Position numbers and translations under genes: made by a program
Shown: positions 16,173-24,134 of the stretch, piece by piece
How the letters are laid out: each line of letters starts with the position of its first letter
How positions within the stretch are numbered: the first letter of the stretch is position 1
Assembly: GCF_051955275.1 (NCBI RefSeq)
Contig: NZ_JBQCGW010000220.1
Location: forward strand, 20,192-84,191
DNA from: Pseudobacter sp051955275
GTDB lineage: Bacteria > Bacteroidota > Bacteroidia > Chitinophagales > Chitinophagaceae
Reading direction: 5' to 3'
Length of the DNA stretch: 64,000 nucleotides
Notes under the pieces: model-generated
Told to the model about the DNA's origin: nothing
The model's input: the letters and a program-made list of their open reading frames with translations, nothing else
Database searches by the model: none

Positions 16173-17420
16173 TCAGCGCATAACCGTAACCGTTTGCCCG
16201 TCTATGGAAAAGCGGATGATATTCGTTTTTTCCAGGATCATCAGCATTTCAGACATTTTGATATTGCGTGGGAAGGTAGCCACAAAGCGGGCTTCAATAC
16301 TGTCTTTGAATATAACCTTCACATTGTACCATCTGGCCAGCTGGCGCATGATACTCTGAATGGATTCATTCTGAAAATTGAATTTGCCTTCCTTCCAGGC
16401 TGCCACGCTGCCGGTATCTGGCGTTCTGATCTGCAGCGTACCGTTCTGGTAATAGTCTGCCTGCTGGCCCGGGATGATCAGGCTGGCCAGTTGAGGTTTG
16501 GCTTCGGGAACAAAACGCACGCTGCCTTTCAGAAGGGTGGTTTTCACCGAGCTCTCATCATCATAGGCGTTGATATTAAAACGGGTTCCCAGCACCTGCA
16601 CTTCACCGTTAGTATATCCATACTGCTGAATGCTCACCAGGAAAGGCAGTTTCTGTTTACCCCGTTTAACCTGCACTACATCAAAGAATGCTTCCCCTGT
16701 AACCATTACTTTTCTTTCATTGCCGGTGAAGGATAGTGGAAACCGGAGCGAGGATCCTGCATTCAGCCATACCCTGCTGCCATCTGGCAATACAACATGA
16801 TATTGTCCCCCGGCCGGGGTAGTGATGGTATTGTAAAGTGGTTCGCCTTTATTGGGAGAAGTAGTGCTGGTATTGTATTCCAGGCGATCGTTACCCGTTT
16901 TCTGAACGGTGGCGGCGCCTTCATCGGCGAGCAGGCCGTTGGCGGACTGATCCAGCCGGATAGTGCGCCCGTCGGCCAGTTGAAGGGTAGCTACATTGCC
17001 ACCCGGAGCCACATCATTCTGATAACGGCTGGCCGGGTCATCCTTTGCCTGTTGTACAGGCGCTGTACGGAAAAAATAAAACCAGCTGCCGAGGGAAAAG
17101 ATAAGCACGGCAACCGCAGCTGCTGCAATAAGCAGCCATCTTCTGCGTGGCGGTACAATATGAAGGTTTACTTCCACAGGATCCGGAAAGGGCGGTTCTG
17201 CTGGCTGGAATTTGTTGAGGTATTTTTCATATCCTGATTCCACATCAATACGGTCGAGCTCTGCAATCCCTTTCTTCACCCACTCTTCTTTGTGAACGAA
17301 CTGAAAGATATTATGCCGGTCATCGGAACCAAGCCATTGCTCCAGTTCTGCCTTCTCGTCTGCAGATATATCCCCTGCAAGGAATTTAGCCAACAATTCT
17401 TCAATTCGGTCGTTTGTCAT
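16173..17420 (-). CDS. FecR family anti-sigma factor
   Basis: This 415-residue membrane-bound regulator has a cytoplasmic N-terminal anti-sigma region (about residues 1-90), one transmembrane helix (about 94-117, starting WLLIAAAAVAVLIF), then the periplasmic FecR domain (ITTPAGGQYHVVLPDGSRVW, LNAGSSLRFP, VTGEAFFDV, LGTRFNINAY) and a C-terminal DUF4974 secretin-like domain ending RFSIDGQTVTVMR. It should hold or activate the ECF sigma encoded just upstream, 110 bases away on the same strand. In Bacteroidota such pairs usually precede a TonB-dependent receptor; here the next gene is a convergent AraC regulator. Confidence 0.95.
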   Translation of the reverse strand: MTNDRIEELLAKFLAGDISADEKAELEQWLGSDDRHNIFQFVHKEEWVKKGIAELDRIDVESGYEKYLNKFQPAEPPFPDPVEVNLHIVPPRRRWLLIAAAAVAVLIFSLGSWFYFFRTAPVQQAKDDPASRYQNDVAPGGNVATLQLADGRTIRLDQSANGLLADEGAATVQKTGNDRLEYNTSTTSPNKGEPLYNTITTPAGGQYHVVLPDGSRVWLNAGSSLRFPLSFTGNERKVMVTGEAFFDVVQVKRGKQKLPFLVSIQQYGYTNGEVQVLGTRFNINAYDDESSVKTTLLKGSVRFVPEAKPQLASLIIPGQQADYYQNGTLQIRTPDTGSVAAWKEGKFNFQNESIQSIMRQLARWYNVKVIFKDSIEARFVATFPRNIKMSEMLMILEKTNIIRFSIDGQTVTVMR

Positions 17421-17530
17421 TGGTAAGTATTCTGTGGAATAACGCGGCCGGGTAATGGGGCGCTGTTTTTCACCGCCCCGTTTTTTTGATTAAAAAGCTT
17501 TGTCTGATGTGGGATTTGTGGCTATCTGTG

Positions 17531-18130
17531 TTACAAAAAGAACTCGAGTGAAATTAATAAAAACAGCTGGAAAAAGTCTGAGAGGGGCATCAGATTCTTT
17601 TTGGCGAGAATGCCTCTCAACAGATTCAGTGCCTTCGCTTTCTGGTTCAGTACAGTCTGCGGAGACAGTTCCATTTCTTCTGCAATTTCCCGCGTTGACA
17701 TTCCGCGGGTATAGATGAGCTTGAAGATCTTCTTGCATTGCGGAGGCAACTGCTCAATCTCGTTATACACTTCCTGCAGGATCCTGGCCCGCAGCATTTC
17801 ATCATCCGCCTGCGCATCGGTATAATCCATCAGGTATTGAAGCTGCTCCTGCGATCTTTCAAACCTGGCCATGCGGCGCAGGTAATCAAGGCATTCATTA
17901 CGGGTGGTAACATACAGGAAGGCTTTTACATCCCGGCTGGAAGAGAACTGTTCAATGCGGCCAGTGAGCTTGAAAAAAGAAGTACCTACAATGTCTTCGG
18001 CTTCCTGCTTGTTGTTCACCAGTTTTTCTGCGAAATAGATCAGGGGCTTGTACAATTGGTTGAACAATTCCTTCACTGCTTCAGGCTGCCTTCTGTGCAG
18101 CGCCGCAATAAACGCCTTATCCGGTTTCAT
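17531..18130 (-). CDS. RNA polymerase ECF sigma-70 factor (FecI-like)
   Basis: This is a sigma factor of 199 residues from the internal Met (MKPDKAFIAALHRRQ). Region 2 reads YFAEKLVNNKQEAEDIVGTSFFKL and FLYVTTRNECLDYLRR, cited here in parts. Region 4 reads LPPQCKKIFKLIYTRGMSTR and EIAEEMELSPQTVLNQKAKA, with the helix-turn-helix that binds -35 elements. It belongs to the Bacteroides expansion family of ECF sigmas. The longer frame to 18169 would add 13 unlikely residues. The partner FecR gene follows. A CACCTGATCAGGTG palindrome lies 36 bases upstream of the start. Confidence 0.93.
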   Translation of the reverse strand: MKPDKAFIAALHRRQPEAVKELFNQLYKPLIYFAEKLVNNKQEAEDIVGTSFFKLTGRIEQFSSSRDVKAFLYVTTRNECLDYLRRMARFERSQEQLQYLMDYTDAQADDEMLRARILQEVYNEIEQLPPQCKKIFKLIYTRGMSTREIAEEMELSPQTVLNQKAKALNLLRGILAKKNLMPLSDFFQLFLLISLEFFL

Positions 18131-18432
18131 TTGAAATGATTGTTTTAGGATGCAGTAAAACAGTAGCACCTGATCAGGTGATCAGGCTGCAATAAAAAAT
18201 CCGGATAAGGAGTATCTTAGGTTTATCAGTTGTTCTTACATGAAAATATCAGGTGTCCATCACTGTTAGTGAATAGCCTGAACCACTGGCTGCACAAAGA
18301 AATTGGATTTACAGAAAAGGGCCGGGATTGTTGGGTTGGGTCAGGGGGGTACTTTGGAATAGAGAAGATCCAAAATAATCGAAAATTCTGAAAGGAGAAA
18401 TATGTGGGCATTTTTGGTGATAAATTATTTTT
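18131..18432. other. Intergenic region upstream of ECF sigma gene
   Basis: These 302 bases lie between the sigma gene start and the 3' end of the LytTR gene. The only structure seen is the palindrome at 18167-18180. A 61-codon frame at 18226-18411 is unsupported. Confidence 0.5.
18167..18180. promoter_or_regulatory. 14-bp perfect palindrome upstream of ECF sigma gene
   Basis: CACCTGATCAGGTG is fully self-complementary and lies 36 bases before the likely sigma start codon. Its core CCTGATCAGG recurs upstream of the Crp/Fnr gene (22190-22199). It could be an operator. Confidence 0.35.
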
Positions 18433-19194
18433 TCAGATTCCCAGCACTGTCCGGAGTTTGGCATACCCGGTTTTGCTAACGGGAACACTCACTGGAGGAG
18501 TGGCCCCGGTATTGAGAACTGCCAGGTAACTTTCCTTTTCATAGGCATCCAGCCTGCTGATAATCTGCACATTTACAATGTAGGAGCGGTGGGTACGCAC
18601 AAACTGTTTACCGTCCAGTGTCTGTTCAAAATGCGACATGGTCTTGTTCTTCAGGAAGGATCCTGCAGCGGTATGGACCTTTACATAATCGTCGTCGGCC
18701 TCCAGGTAGAGCACTTCCTGGATAGGTATGATCCTGATCTTACTGCCGGTCTTTACCACTATCCGCTGGTTTTGCGGCGATCCCGCAGCTACTTCCTGCA
18801 GCAGGGTACCGGTGGGCTCTGTAGCGGCTGCCGGCTGCTGACTGCGCTGGTCGAGCCATTTGTGGAGTGCTTTGTCAAAGCGCTCCTGGCTGAAGGGTTT
18901 CAGGAGGTAGTCTACTGCGTTATTCTCGAAAGCCTTCAGGGCATATTCATCAAAAGCGGTAGTGAAGATAACGCCGGGAGGAGCATCCAGCAGTTCCAGC
19001 ATTTCAAAACCATTGATCTTTGGCATCTGCACATCCAGGAAGATCAGGTCGGGCTGATGTTGCTGAATGGCTTTCACGCCTTCAAAGCCATCATTGCATT
19101 CCTGTATCACACTGATCTCCGGGAAGGCCTGGAGATATTCTCTTACAATCATCCGTGCCAGGGGTTCATCGTCAATGAGTATGGCTTTGATCAT
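18433..19194 (-). CDS. LytTR family response regulator
   Basis: This 253-residue two-component regulator has a receiver domain (about residues 1-120) with the acidic pair in IDDEP, the phosphoacceptor in LIFLDVQMPKINGFE and the Lys in YLLKPFS. Its C-terminal LytTR DNA-binding domain (about 150-250) has VVKTGSKIRIIPIQEVLYLEA and FVRTHRSYIVNVQIISRLD. It overlaps the upstream histidine kinase gene by four bases (ATGA), so the two are translationally coupled. It is the last gene of a four-gene minus-strand operon starting at 21399. Confidence 0.96.
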   Translation of the reverse strand: MIKAILIDDEPLARMIVREYLQAFPEISVIQECNDGFEGVKAIQQHQPDLIFLDVQMPKINGFEMLELLDAPPGVIFTTAFDEYALKAFENNAVDYLLKPFSQERFDKALHKWLDQRSQQPAAATEPTGTLLQEVAAGSPQNQRIVVKTGSKIRIIPIQEVLYLEADDDYVKVHTAAGSFLKNKTMSHFEQTLDGKQFVRTHRSYIVNVQIISRLDAYEKESYLAVLNTGATPPVSVPVSKTGYAKLRTVLGI

Positions 19195-20228
19195 GCCTGT
19201 GGTATTTTGATAGTGGTTGAAAAGATATTGTTGTCTGATTCCGTGGTGAGCAGGTCCTGCCTGCCAAAAAGAAGGTACAGTCTTCTCCGGGCTGAGTGAA
19301 GTCCGAAGCCCGTCCCGGACTGCGGTGTGGCTGTTTCCGGATCATATGGGTTCTGAACGGTGATCACCAGCAGCTTTCCTGCAAGGCTGACGCTGATGCG
19401 GATCTCCACCTCCCCGGTAGTGTCGTATAATCCGAACTTGATGGCATTCTCCACTACAGGCTGCAGCAGCATATGCGGAATGCGGCTGCCTGCTGTGTTT
19501 TCCTCCCTGCTGATAGTGGTTTTCAAACGATGTCCGAATCTGACTTTTTCAATATCGAGGTACAACTGCAGATGGTCCATTTCTTCTGCCAGGCTGATCC
19601 ATTGCTGTTCGTCTTTACGCAAAGTGCCGCGCAGGAAATCTGATAGCTGCTGTATCATCTTACGTGCCTGTGTGGGCTGCAAACTCACCAGGGCGCTGAT
19701 GCTGTTGAGACTGTTAAAGAGAAAATGCGGTTGCAGTTGCTGTCTCAGCTGGTAGAGTTCGGCATCACGTGCCAGTTTCTCTGCATCAGCTTTTCTTTTC
19801 TCCTGTTCTTTCTGTTCAGCCAGCGTGTACCAGAGCTCGCTGACCAGCGCCACTCCACCCATGATAAGGAGAGAAATGCTGAAGCGGATGCCTTTGGAAT
19901 GAGAAAGGATCTCCATATAAGCAGGGTTATCTCCCATCACGGCTTTCAGCAGGTAATAAGAGCAGCACATGGTGAGGGCGCTGAGCGCGCTGCAAATGAG
20001 CAGGAGGTAAAACAGCAGACCTTTACCGGGCCGGTAATAGTGCAGGTTGGCGATCAGCAGGATGCAGAACATCAGTAGTACGGTATTGTTGATGCCGGCA
20101 TCCAGGTAACTCACTTGCCAGCTGCATCCCCATTCGTTCAGTACATAGGCATGCAGGGTGGTCCACAGCAGCCAGTTGCCGAGAACGATCAGTTTGTTCC
20201 GCTTTGATGCAAGCAGTGATGATGCCAT
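19191..20228 (-). CDS. LytS-type sensor histidine kinase
   Basis: This 345-residue membrane kinase has four hydrophobic segments in the first 135 residues (for example LLMFCILLIANLHYY and GIRFSISLLIMGGVALVSEL), then a short coiled coil. The His_kinase domain carries the phosphoaccepting His in QLQPHFLFNSLNSISAL, and the ATPase part has the N-box PVVENAIKFGL and the G-box GTGFGLHSARRRL. There is no extracellular sensing domain of any size, so it may sense within the membrane or through a partner protein. The upstream LiaF-like protein is a candidate partner. Confidence 0.95.
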   Translation of the reverse strand: MASSLLASKRNKLIVLGNWLLWTTLHAYVLNEWGCSWQVSYLDAGINNTVLLMFCILLIANLHYYRPGKGLLFYLLLICSALSALTMCCSYYLLKAVMGDNPAYMEILSHSKGIRFSISLLIMGGVALVSELWYTLAEQKEQEKRKADAEKLARDAELYQLRQQLQPHFLFNSLNSISALVSLQPTQARKMIQQLSDFLRGTLRKDEQQWISLAEEMDHLQLYLDIEKVRFGHRLKTTISREENTAGSRIPHMLLQPVVENAIKFGLYDTTGEVEIRISVSLAGKLLVITVQNPYDPETATPQSGTGFGLHSARRRLYLLFGRQDLLTTESDNNIFSTTIKIPQA

Positions 20229-20237
20229 TTGCCTGTT

Positions 20238-20600
20238 TTAGAAAATTTGCAGGACCTTATCTGAAATATTCTGTTTGATATGTGCGGCCTTGCGGTGCAC
20301 CAGTTCCGTGAACTCCTCTGCGTCTTCGGTTTCCTGGATCCTGGAATAAAGTTCTGCACCGTCAATCAGTTCAGAGAGCTGGTAGAGCTCACTGATATTT
20401 ACAAATTCCCATTGCACCAGTTTCTCCTGCTGGTTGAGGAAGATCTCCTGTTCCTGTATGCCGATGGCCTTCGCTTTTTCAAAGGCGATGGTTTCATTAG
20501 CGGCTGCAATAAGCCTCAGTTGCTCATCAAACTGCGCATGTTGATGGCCGTCAGTTCCGCAGCGTATCCTGTAAACAATTTTTGCGAGGTACCAGTTCAT
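20238..20600 (-). CDS. DUF4288 domain protein
   Basis: This soluble protein of 120 residues starts from the internal Met (MNWYLAKIVYRIRCG). The opening 'WYLAKIVYRI...' followed by FDEQLRLIAAANETIAFEKA is characteristic of DUF4288, a small domain of unknown function found across Bacteroidota and other bacteria. It ends KQNISDKVLQIF. It lies nine bases upstream of the histidine kinase start and 25 bases downstream of the LiaF-like gene. Cotranscription with signalling genes suggests an accessory role, but no mechanism is known. Confidence 0.8.
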   Translation of the reverse strand: MNWYLAKIVYRIRCGTDGHQHAQFDEQLRLIAAANETIAFEKAKAIGIQEQEIFLNQQEKLVQWEFVNISELYQLSELIDGAELYSRIQETEDAEEFTELVHRKAAHIKQNISDKVLQIF

Positions 20601-20625
20601 ATGAAAATGATTGTAGGATGATTGT

Positions 20626-21399
20626 TTAATAGGTTCTGATCTCCAGGCCACCGAAGATGATGGTGCCGCGTACTATAAGTCTTTTGGTGGGGTCTGTTGG
20701 CACATTGTTCGGCCTTTTATCTTCAATGCCTCCGAAGATAGCTACAGCTTCTGCTGTATTTACTTCCCAGTGCGCGGGTACTTTGAGTTTTACGCCTCCG
20801 AAGATCTGCACGGCTTCTACCTGGATCACACCATTGAAATCGGCATTCAGCAGGTCGATCTCAGCACCTCCGAAAACGGTGACCACTTCGCCGCCGTTGA
20901 AGGATTTGTTGTAGATCACTTTTTTTATGGCTCCGAAAACAGCTACTGCTTCCAGGTCCGGATCATCTGATCTTTGTTCATCAGACATATCGTTGTTCTC
21001 ATCTTTGGAGTTGCATTTTTTACCCATCTTGCCGCGGAACCAATTGCCTTTGGAGCCATACAATACCAGTAATCCTACTACAATGAAAGCCCCGGGTAAT
21101 AAGAAGCGGGAGAAAGGAACGTCAGGGAAGAGTTCATCTAAAAGAAAAAATGCGCCCACGCCCGAGATAACTATCCAGGTGAAATCGCGGAACCTGCTGG
21201 CTGCGCCAACTGCAATGCCAACTACAATGAGCAGCATTTTCCAGGAGATCAGCCAGGAAGGAAGGTTAGCGCCAAGTGTATTAAGAAGGAGGACGGCACC
21301 CACCCCCAGCAAAATGAGACCTGCCCATTTATTATTGTTCCTGTGTGTGGGCCTGCGCTGATTCCCGCCTGCATTGGTGTCCTGCTGAGAGCTGTCCAT
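20626..21399 (-). CDS. LiaF-like membrane protein
   Basis: This 257-residue protein starts at MDSSQQDTN. About four closely packed transmembrane helices occupy residues 18-120 (WAGLILLGVGAVLLLNTLG, MLLIVVGIAVGAA, TWIVISGVGAFFLLDELF, FLLPGAFIVVGLLVLYG). A charged stretch follows, then a beta-rich C-terminal domain with repeating VFGG units: AVFGAIKKVI, VTVFGGAEIDLL, VQIFGGVKLKVP, VAIFGGIEDKR, TIIFGGLEIRTY. That is the LiaF-type cytoplasmic or surface beta-helix. In Firmicutes LiaF restrains the LiaSR envelope-stress system. Here it heads an operon with a kinase and regulator of a different type. Confidence 0.88.
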   Translation of the reverse strand: MDSSQQDTNAGGNQRRPTHRNNNKWAGLILLGVGAVLLLNTLGANLPSWLISWKMLLIVVGIAVGAASRFRDFTWIVISGVGAFFLLDELFPDVPFSRFLLPGAFIVVGLLVLYGSKGNWFRGKMGKKCNSKDENNDMSDEQRSDDPDLEAVAVFGAIKKVIYNKSFNGGEVVTVFGGAEIDLLNADFNGVIQVEAVQIFGGVKLKVPAHWEVNTAEAVAIFGGIEDKRPNNVPTDPTKRLIVRGTIIFGGLEIRTY

Positions 21400-21508
21400 T
21401 TGCTTAATTTTCAACAAATCTACAGTCAGCATGCTTTACCAGCAAGCGGTAACCAGCTATTCTGATGGGCAACCCGGTGAATGCCGGAAAATGGTCGGTG
21501 AAAATTCT

Positions 21509-22141
21509 TTATTGCTTACCCTGGGAGAGTTTGCTGCGGATACGGCTCAGCGTTTCCAGTGTCATGCCCAGGTAGGAGGCGATGAATTTCAAAGGAACAC
21601 GGTTCAGCAACTGGCTCTTGGTGGCAATAAAATGCTTGTACTTGCTGGTGGCTTCTGTGAGCCTGGCAATAAAGGCGCGCTCTTCCGCATCGCGGTAATA
21701 TCTTTCGAGCACCATCCTTCCTACGATATTGGTTTCAGGATGATTCTCGTAGAGATATTGAAGGTCGTCATAATGCAGACCTGTCAATTCGCAATCTTCA
21801 ATGGCCTGTACGTTCTCTGCAGATGGTTGCTGTAACTGAAAGCTGGCAATGGCTGCAACAAATTCACCTTCACCTGTGATCCAGGTTGTGATATCCTTGA
21901 TGCCATCTTTAACGTAACCTCTGAGGATTCCTTTGCGAACGAAGTAGAGATAGGAGCAGACTTCACCTGGTGTAAACAACATCTCGTTTTTGCGGATCCT
22001 GTGCGAAAAGCTTTTCTGATTTACATACGCCTGTGCATCCGCGCTGATGGAGTGTAAATTTCTGGCGAGGGTGACAATGGGAGATTCAGGCATAGTGGGT
22101 CTGGACATCCACTGTTCGACTGGCTGATTGTGTAAAGGCAT
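21509..22141 (-). CDS. Crp/Fnr family transcriptional regulator
   Basis: This 210-residue protein has an N-terminal cyclic-nucleotide-binding fold (about residues 30-150, with SYLYFVRKGILRGYV and TTWITGEGEFVAAI) and a shortened C-terminal helix-turn-helix (VPLKFIASYLGMTLETLSRI). It lacks the Fnr cysteines and the strict cAMP-binding RxE/S arrangement, so the ligand is unknown. Such regulators are common in Bacteroidota. It is transcribed alone on the minus strand, 109 bases before the LiaF-like operon. The actual start may be the Met at residue 12 or 17. Confidence 0.9.
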   Translation of the reverse strand: MPLHNQPVEQWMSRPTMPESPIVTLARNLHSISADAQAYVNQKSFSHRIRKNEMLFTPGEVCSYLYFVRKGILRGYVKDGIKDITTWITGEGEFVAAIASFQLQQPSAENVQAIEDCELTGLHYDDLQYLYENHPETNIVGRMVLERYYRDAEERAFIARLTEATSKYKHFIATKSQLLNRVPLKFIASYLGMTLETLSRIRSKLSQGKQ

Positions 22142-22189
22142 ACTACGATCTATAAATGTTTAGGTTGGGGGTTCACAAAAACATAGGTT

Positions 22190-22199
22190 CCTGATCAGG
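22190..22199. promoter_or_regulatory. CCTGATCAGG palindrome upstream of Crp/Fnr gene
   Basis: This 10-bp palindrome is about 50 bases upstream of the Crp/Fnr start. It is identical to the core of the palindrome upstream of the ECF sigma gene at 18167-18180. Function is unknown. Confidence 0.3.
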
Positions 22200-22270
22200 G
22201 ATTACGGTAGTTCATCTAATCTTCCAGAGGACAGTGAGATACAATTGGCCCGAATGGGTAATTAAAGATA

Positions 22271-22320
22271 GCAAAAAGAATCACTTGTAATGAAAGTTAT
22301 TTACGTAAATAAGTGATTTC
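22271..22320 (-). terminator. Terminator after ade
   Basis: On the minus strand AATCACTT (from 22318) pairs with AAGTGATT (to 22279), and CTTTTTGC follows. Within the loop is the perfect 16-bp palindrome TTATTTACGTAAATAA. It lies a few bases after the ade stop. Confidence 0.65.
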
Positions 22321-22322
22321 CT

Positions 22323-23993
22323 TTAACGTACTAAGGTAAACCTGTCGCCATCAAAAATACCCAGATCACTTAGTTTGAGGTGCGGGATCACCAGGAGCGC
22401 CATAAAGCTGAGGGTCATGTAAGGAGCTGATAAATTTGTGCCGAGCGACTTCGCCAGATGGTCCATTGCCGTGTATTTTGCAGCCACGTTGAAACCGTCG
22501 TCAGCGCTCATCAGGCCTGCAATTCCGAGCGGAAGGAGGTGTGTTTCAAGGGTATTATGATGAAAGCTGCTGTCCTTGAAACGGACCACGCAACTGATGC
22601 CACCCTGCGTGGCAATTACTGCATTTACTGCCATGCAAATGGCTTCATCATCTGTTCCAACCGCCACGATATTATGACTGTCATGTGCCACCGATGATCC
22701 GATGGCACCGTGTTTTAACCCAAAATTTTTAATGAAACCACGGGCCGCCGGTTTATCGTGATTATACCTGTTTACCACTACTATTTTCAGCAGGTCCCGT
22801 TCCTGGTCGGCTACCATCATTCCGTCTTTTACCGTAGGAGCCATATCAATCCGGTTGGTGATCAGCTGTCCGTCCAGCGCTTCTATCACCGGAATGGTTG
22901 CCTCCCCATTGTATGGCACCTGGAAGTAAGAGATCCTTTTCGGTTCTGCATGGAAGTGATTGATAGGTAGAACCGGTTCGCGTGAGATTTTTGTTTCTCC
23001 GTTTTCTGCTACCAGCTTTCCATCGATCCATGTACTGATCACTTTGAAACTGGTGAGATCGCGTACCAGAATGCAATCCGCAGGATCCCCTTCGCGCAGC
23101 AAACCAACACCGAGTTTGTAATGCTCAACAGGATTGATACAGGCGGCTTTCAGCACTTTGAAAAGATCGATGCCTTTGGCCACAGCTCGCGCGCAGAGCT
23201 GGTCTATATGGCCTTCCACCAGGCTGTCCGGATGTTTGTCGTCACTGCAGAACATCATATGGTCCGCATGATCATGCAACAGGTCTATGAGTGCTTCAAA
23301 GTTCCTGGCGGCACTTCCCTCACGGATGAGGATTTTCATGCCGAGCGCCAGTTTTTCTTCCGCTTCTTCGCGGGTGAAACATTCATGGTCTGTGCTGATA
23401 CCTGCACTCACATATTGTTGCAGTGCTTCTCCACGCAGGCCTGGCGCATGACCGTCAACCGGTTTTCCGATGCGGTGGGCCGCTGCGATCTTCTCCATCA
23501 CTTCAGGGTCTTTGTGGATAACACCCGGAAAGTTCATCATCTCGCTGAGATATCTTATTTCCTTCTTTTGTAGCAAAACTTCTACTTCCTCCGCGCTGAG
23601 ACTGGCGCCTGCCGTTTCAAAAACCGTAGCGGGTACACAGCTGGGAGCGCCGAAATAGAATTTGAAGGGAACGGTCCTGCCATTCTCAATCATATAATCC
23701 ACACCCTGCATGCCGCAGACATTGGCAATTTCATGAGGGTCGCTCACTGTTCCTACGGTGCCGTGCAATACAGCCAGCCTGGCAAACTCCGAGGGCACCA
23801 GCATGGAACTTTCAATATGTACATGACTGTCTATGAAGCCGGGAAGCAAAAAAGGCGGAGTAGTACCGGGCCAGGCATCAGCCAGTTCTGCACTGCTGAT
23901 CTCCCGGATGGAAGCGATCTTTCCCTGTCCGATGTGAACAGCGGCAGGATAGATCCGCGCCTGTTTAATGTCTACTATATTTGCCTTTATCAT
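22323..23993 (-). CDS. ade: Adenine deaminase
   Basis: This 556-residue amidohydrolase converts adenine to hypoxanthine and ammonia in purine salvage. It is identified by the metal-binding GFIDSHVHIESSM, TVSDPHEIANVCG, the long PVDGHAPGLRGEALQQY segment, STDHECFTREEA, MFCSDDKHPDSLVEGH and the C-terminal domain with GAIGSSVAHDSHNIVAVGTD. Length and motif order match bacterial Ade. It is monocistronic and divergent from the GH31 gene. The hypoxanthine phosphoribosyltransferase at 32418 could use its product. Confidence 0.96.
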   Translation of the reverse strand: MIKANIVDIKQARIYPAAVHIGQGKIASIREISSAELADAWPGTTPPFLLPGFIDSHVHIESSMLVPSEFARLAVLHGTVGTVSDPHEIANVCGMQGVDYMIENGRTVPFKFYFGAPSCVPATVFETAGASLSAEEVEVLLQKKEIRYLSEMMNFPGVIHKDPEVMEKIAAAHRIGKPVDGHAPGLRGEALQQYVSAGISTDHECFTREEAEEKLALGMKILIREGSAARNFEALIDLLHDHADHMMFCSDDKHPDSLVEGHIDQLCARAVAKGIDLFKVLKAACINPVEHYKLGVGLLREGDPADCILVRDLTSFKVISTWIDGKLVAENGETKISREPVLPINHFHAEPKRISYFQVPYNGEATIPVIEALDGQLITNRIDMAPTVKDGMMVADQERDLLKIVVVNRYNHDKPAARGFIKNFGLKHGAIGSSVAHDSHNIVAVGTDDEAICMAVNAVIATQGGISCVVRFKDSSFHHNTLETHLLPLGIAGLMSADDGFNVAAKYTAMDHLAKSLGTNLSAPYMTLSFMALLVIPHLKLSDLGIFDGDRFTLVR

Positions 23994-24134
23994 GTAGCAG
24001 TTTATGGCGGAATGAACGCGCTAATATAGTTAAAAATCGCTCCGTGGTATACCCTTGCATGGGCAATATTTAATAATCTGATCCTGAATCAGTAAGTTGC
24101 AGTACTAAATTCTGACGCTCAATTCATAACGTAT

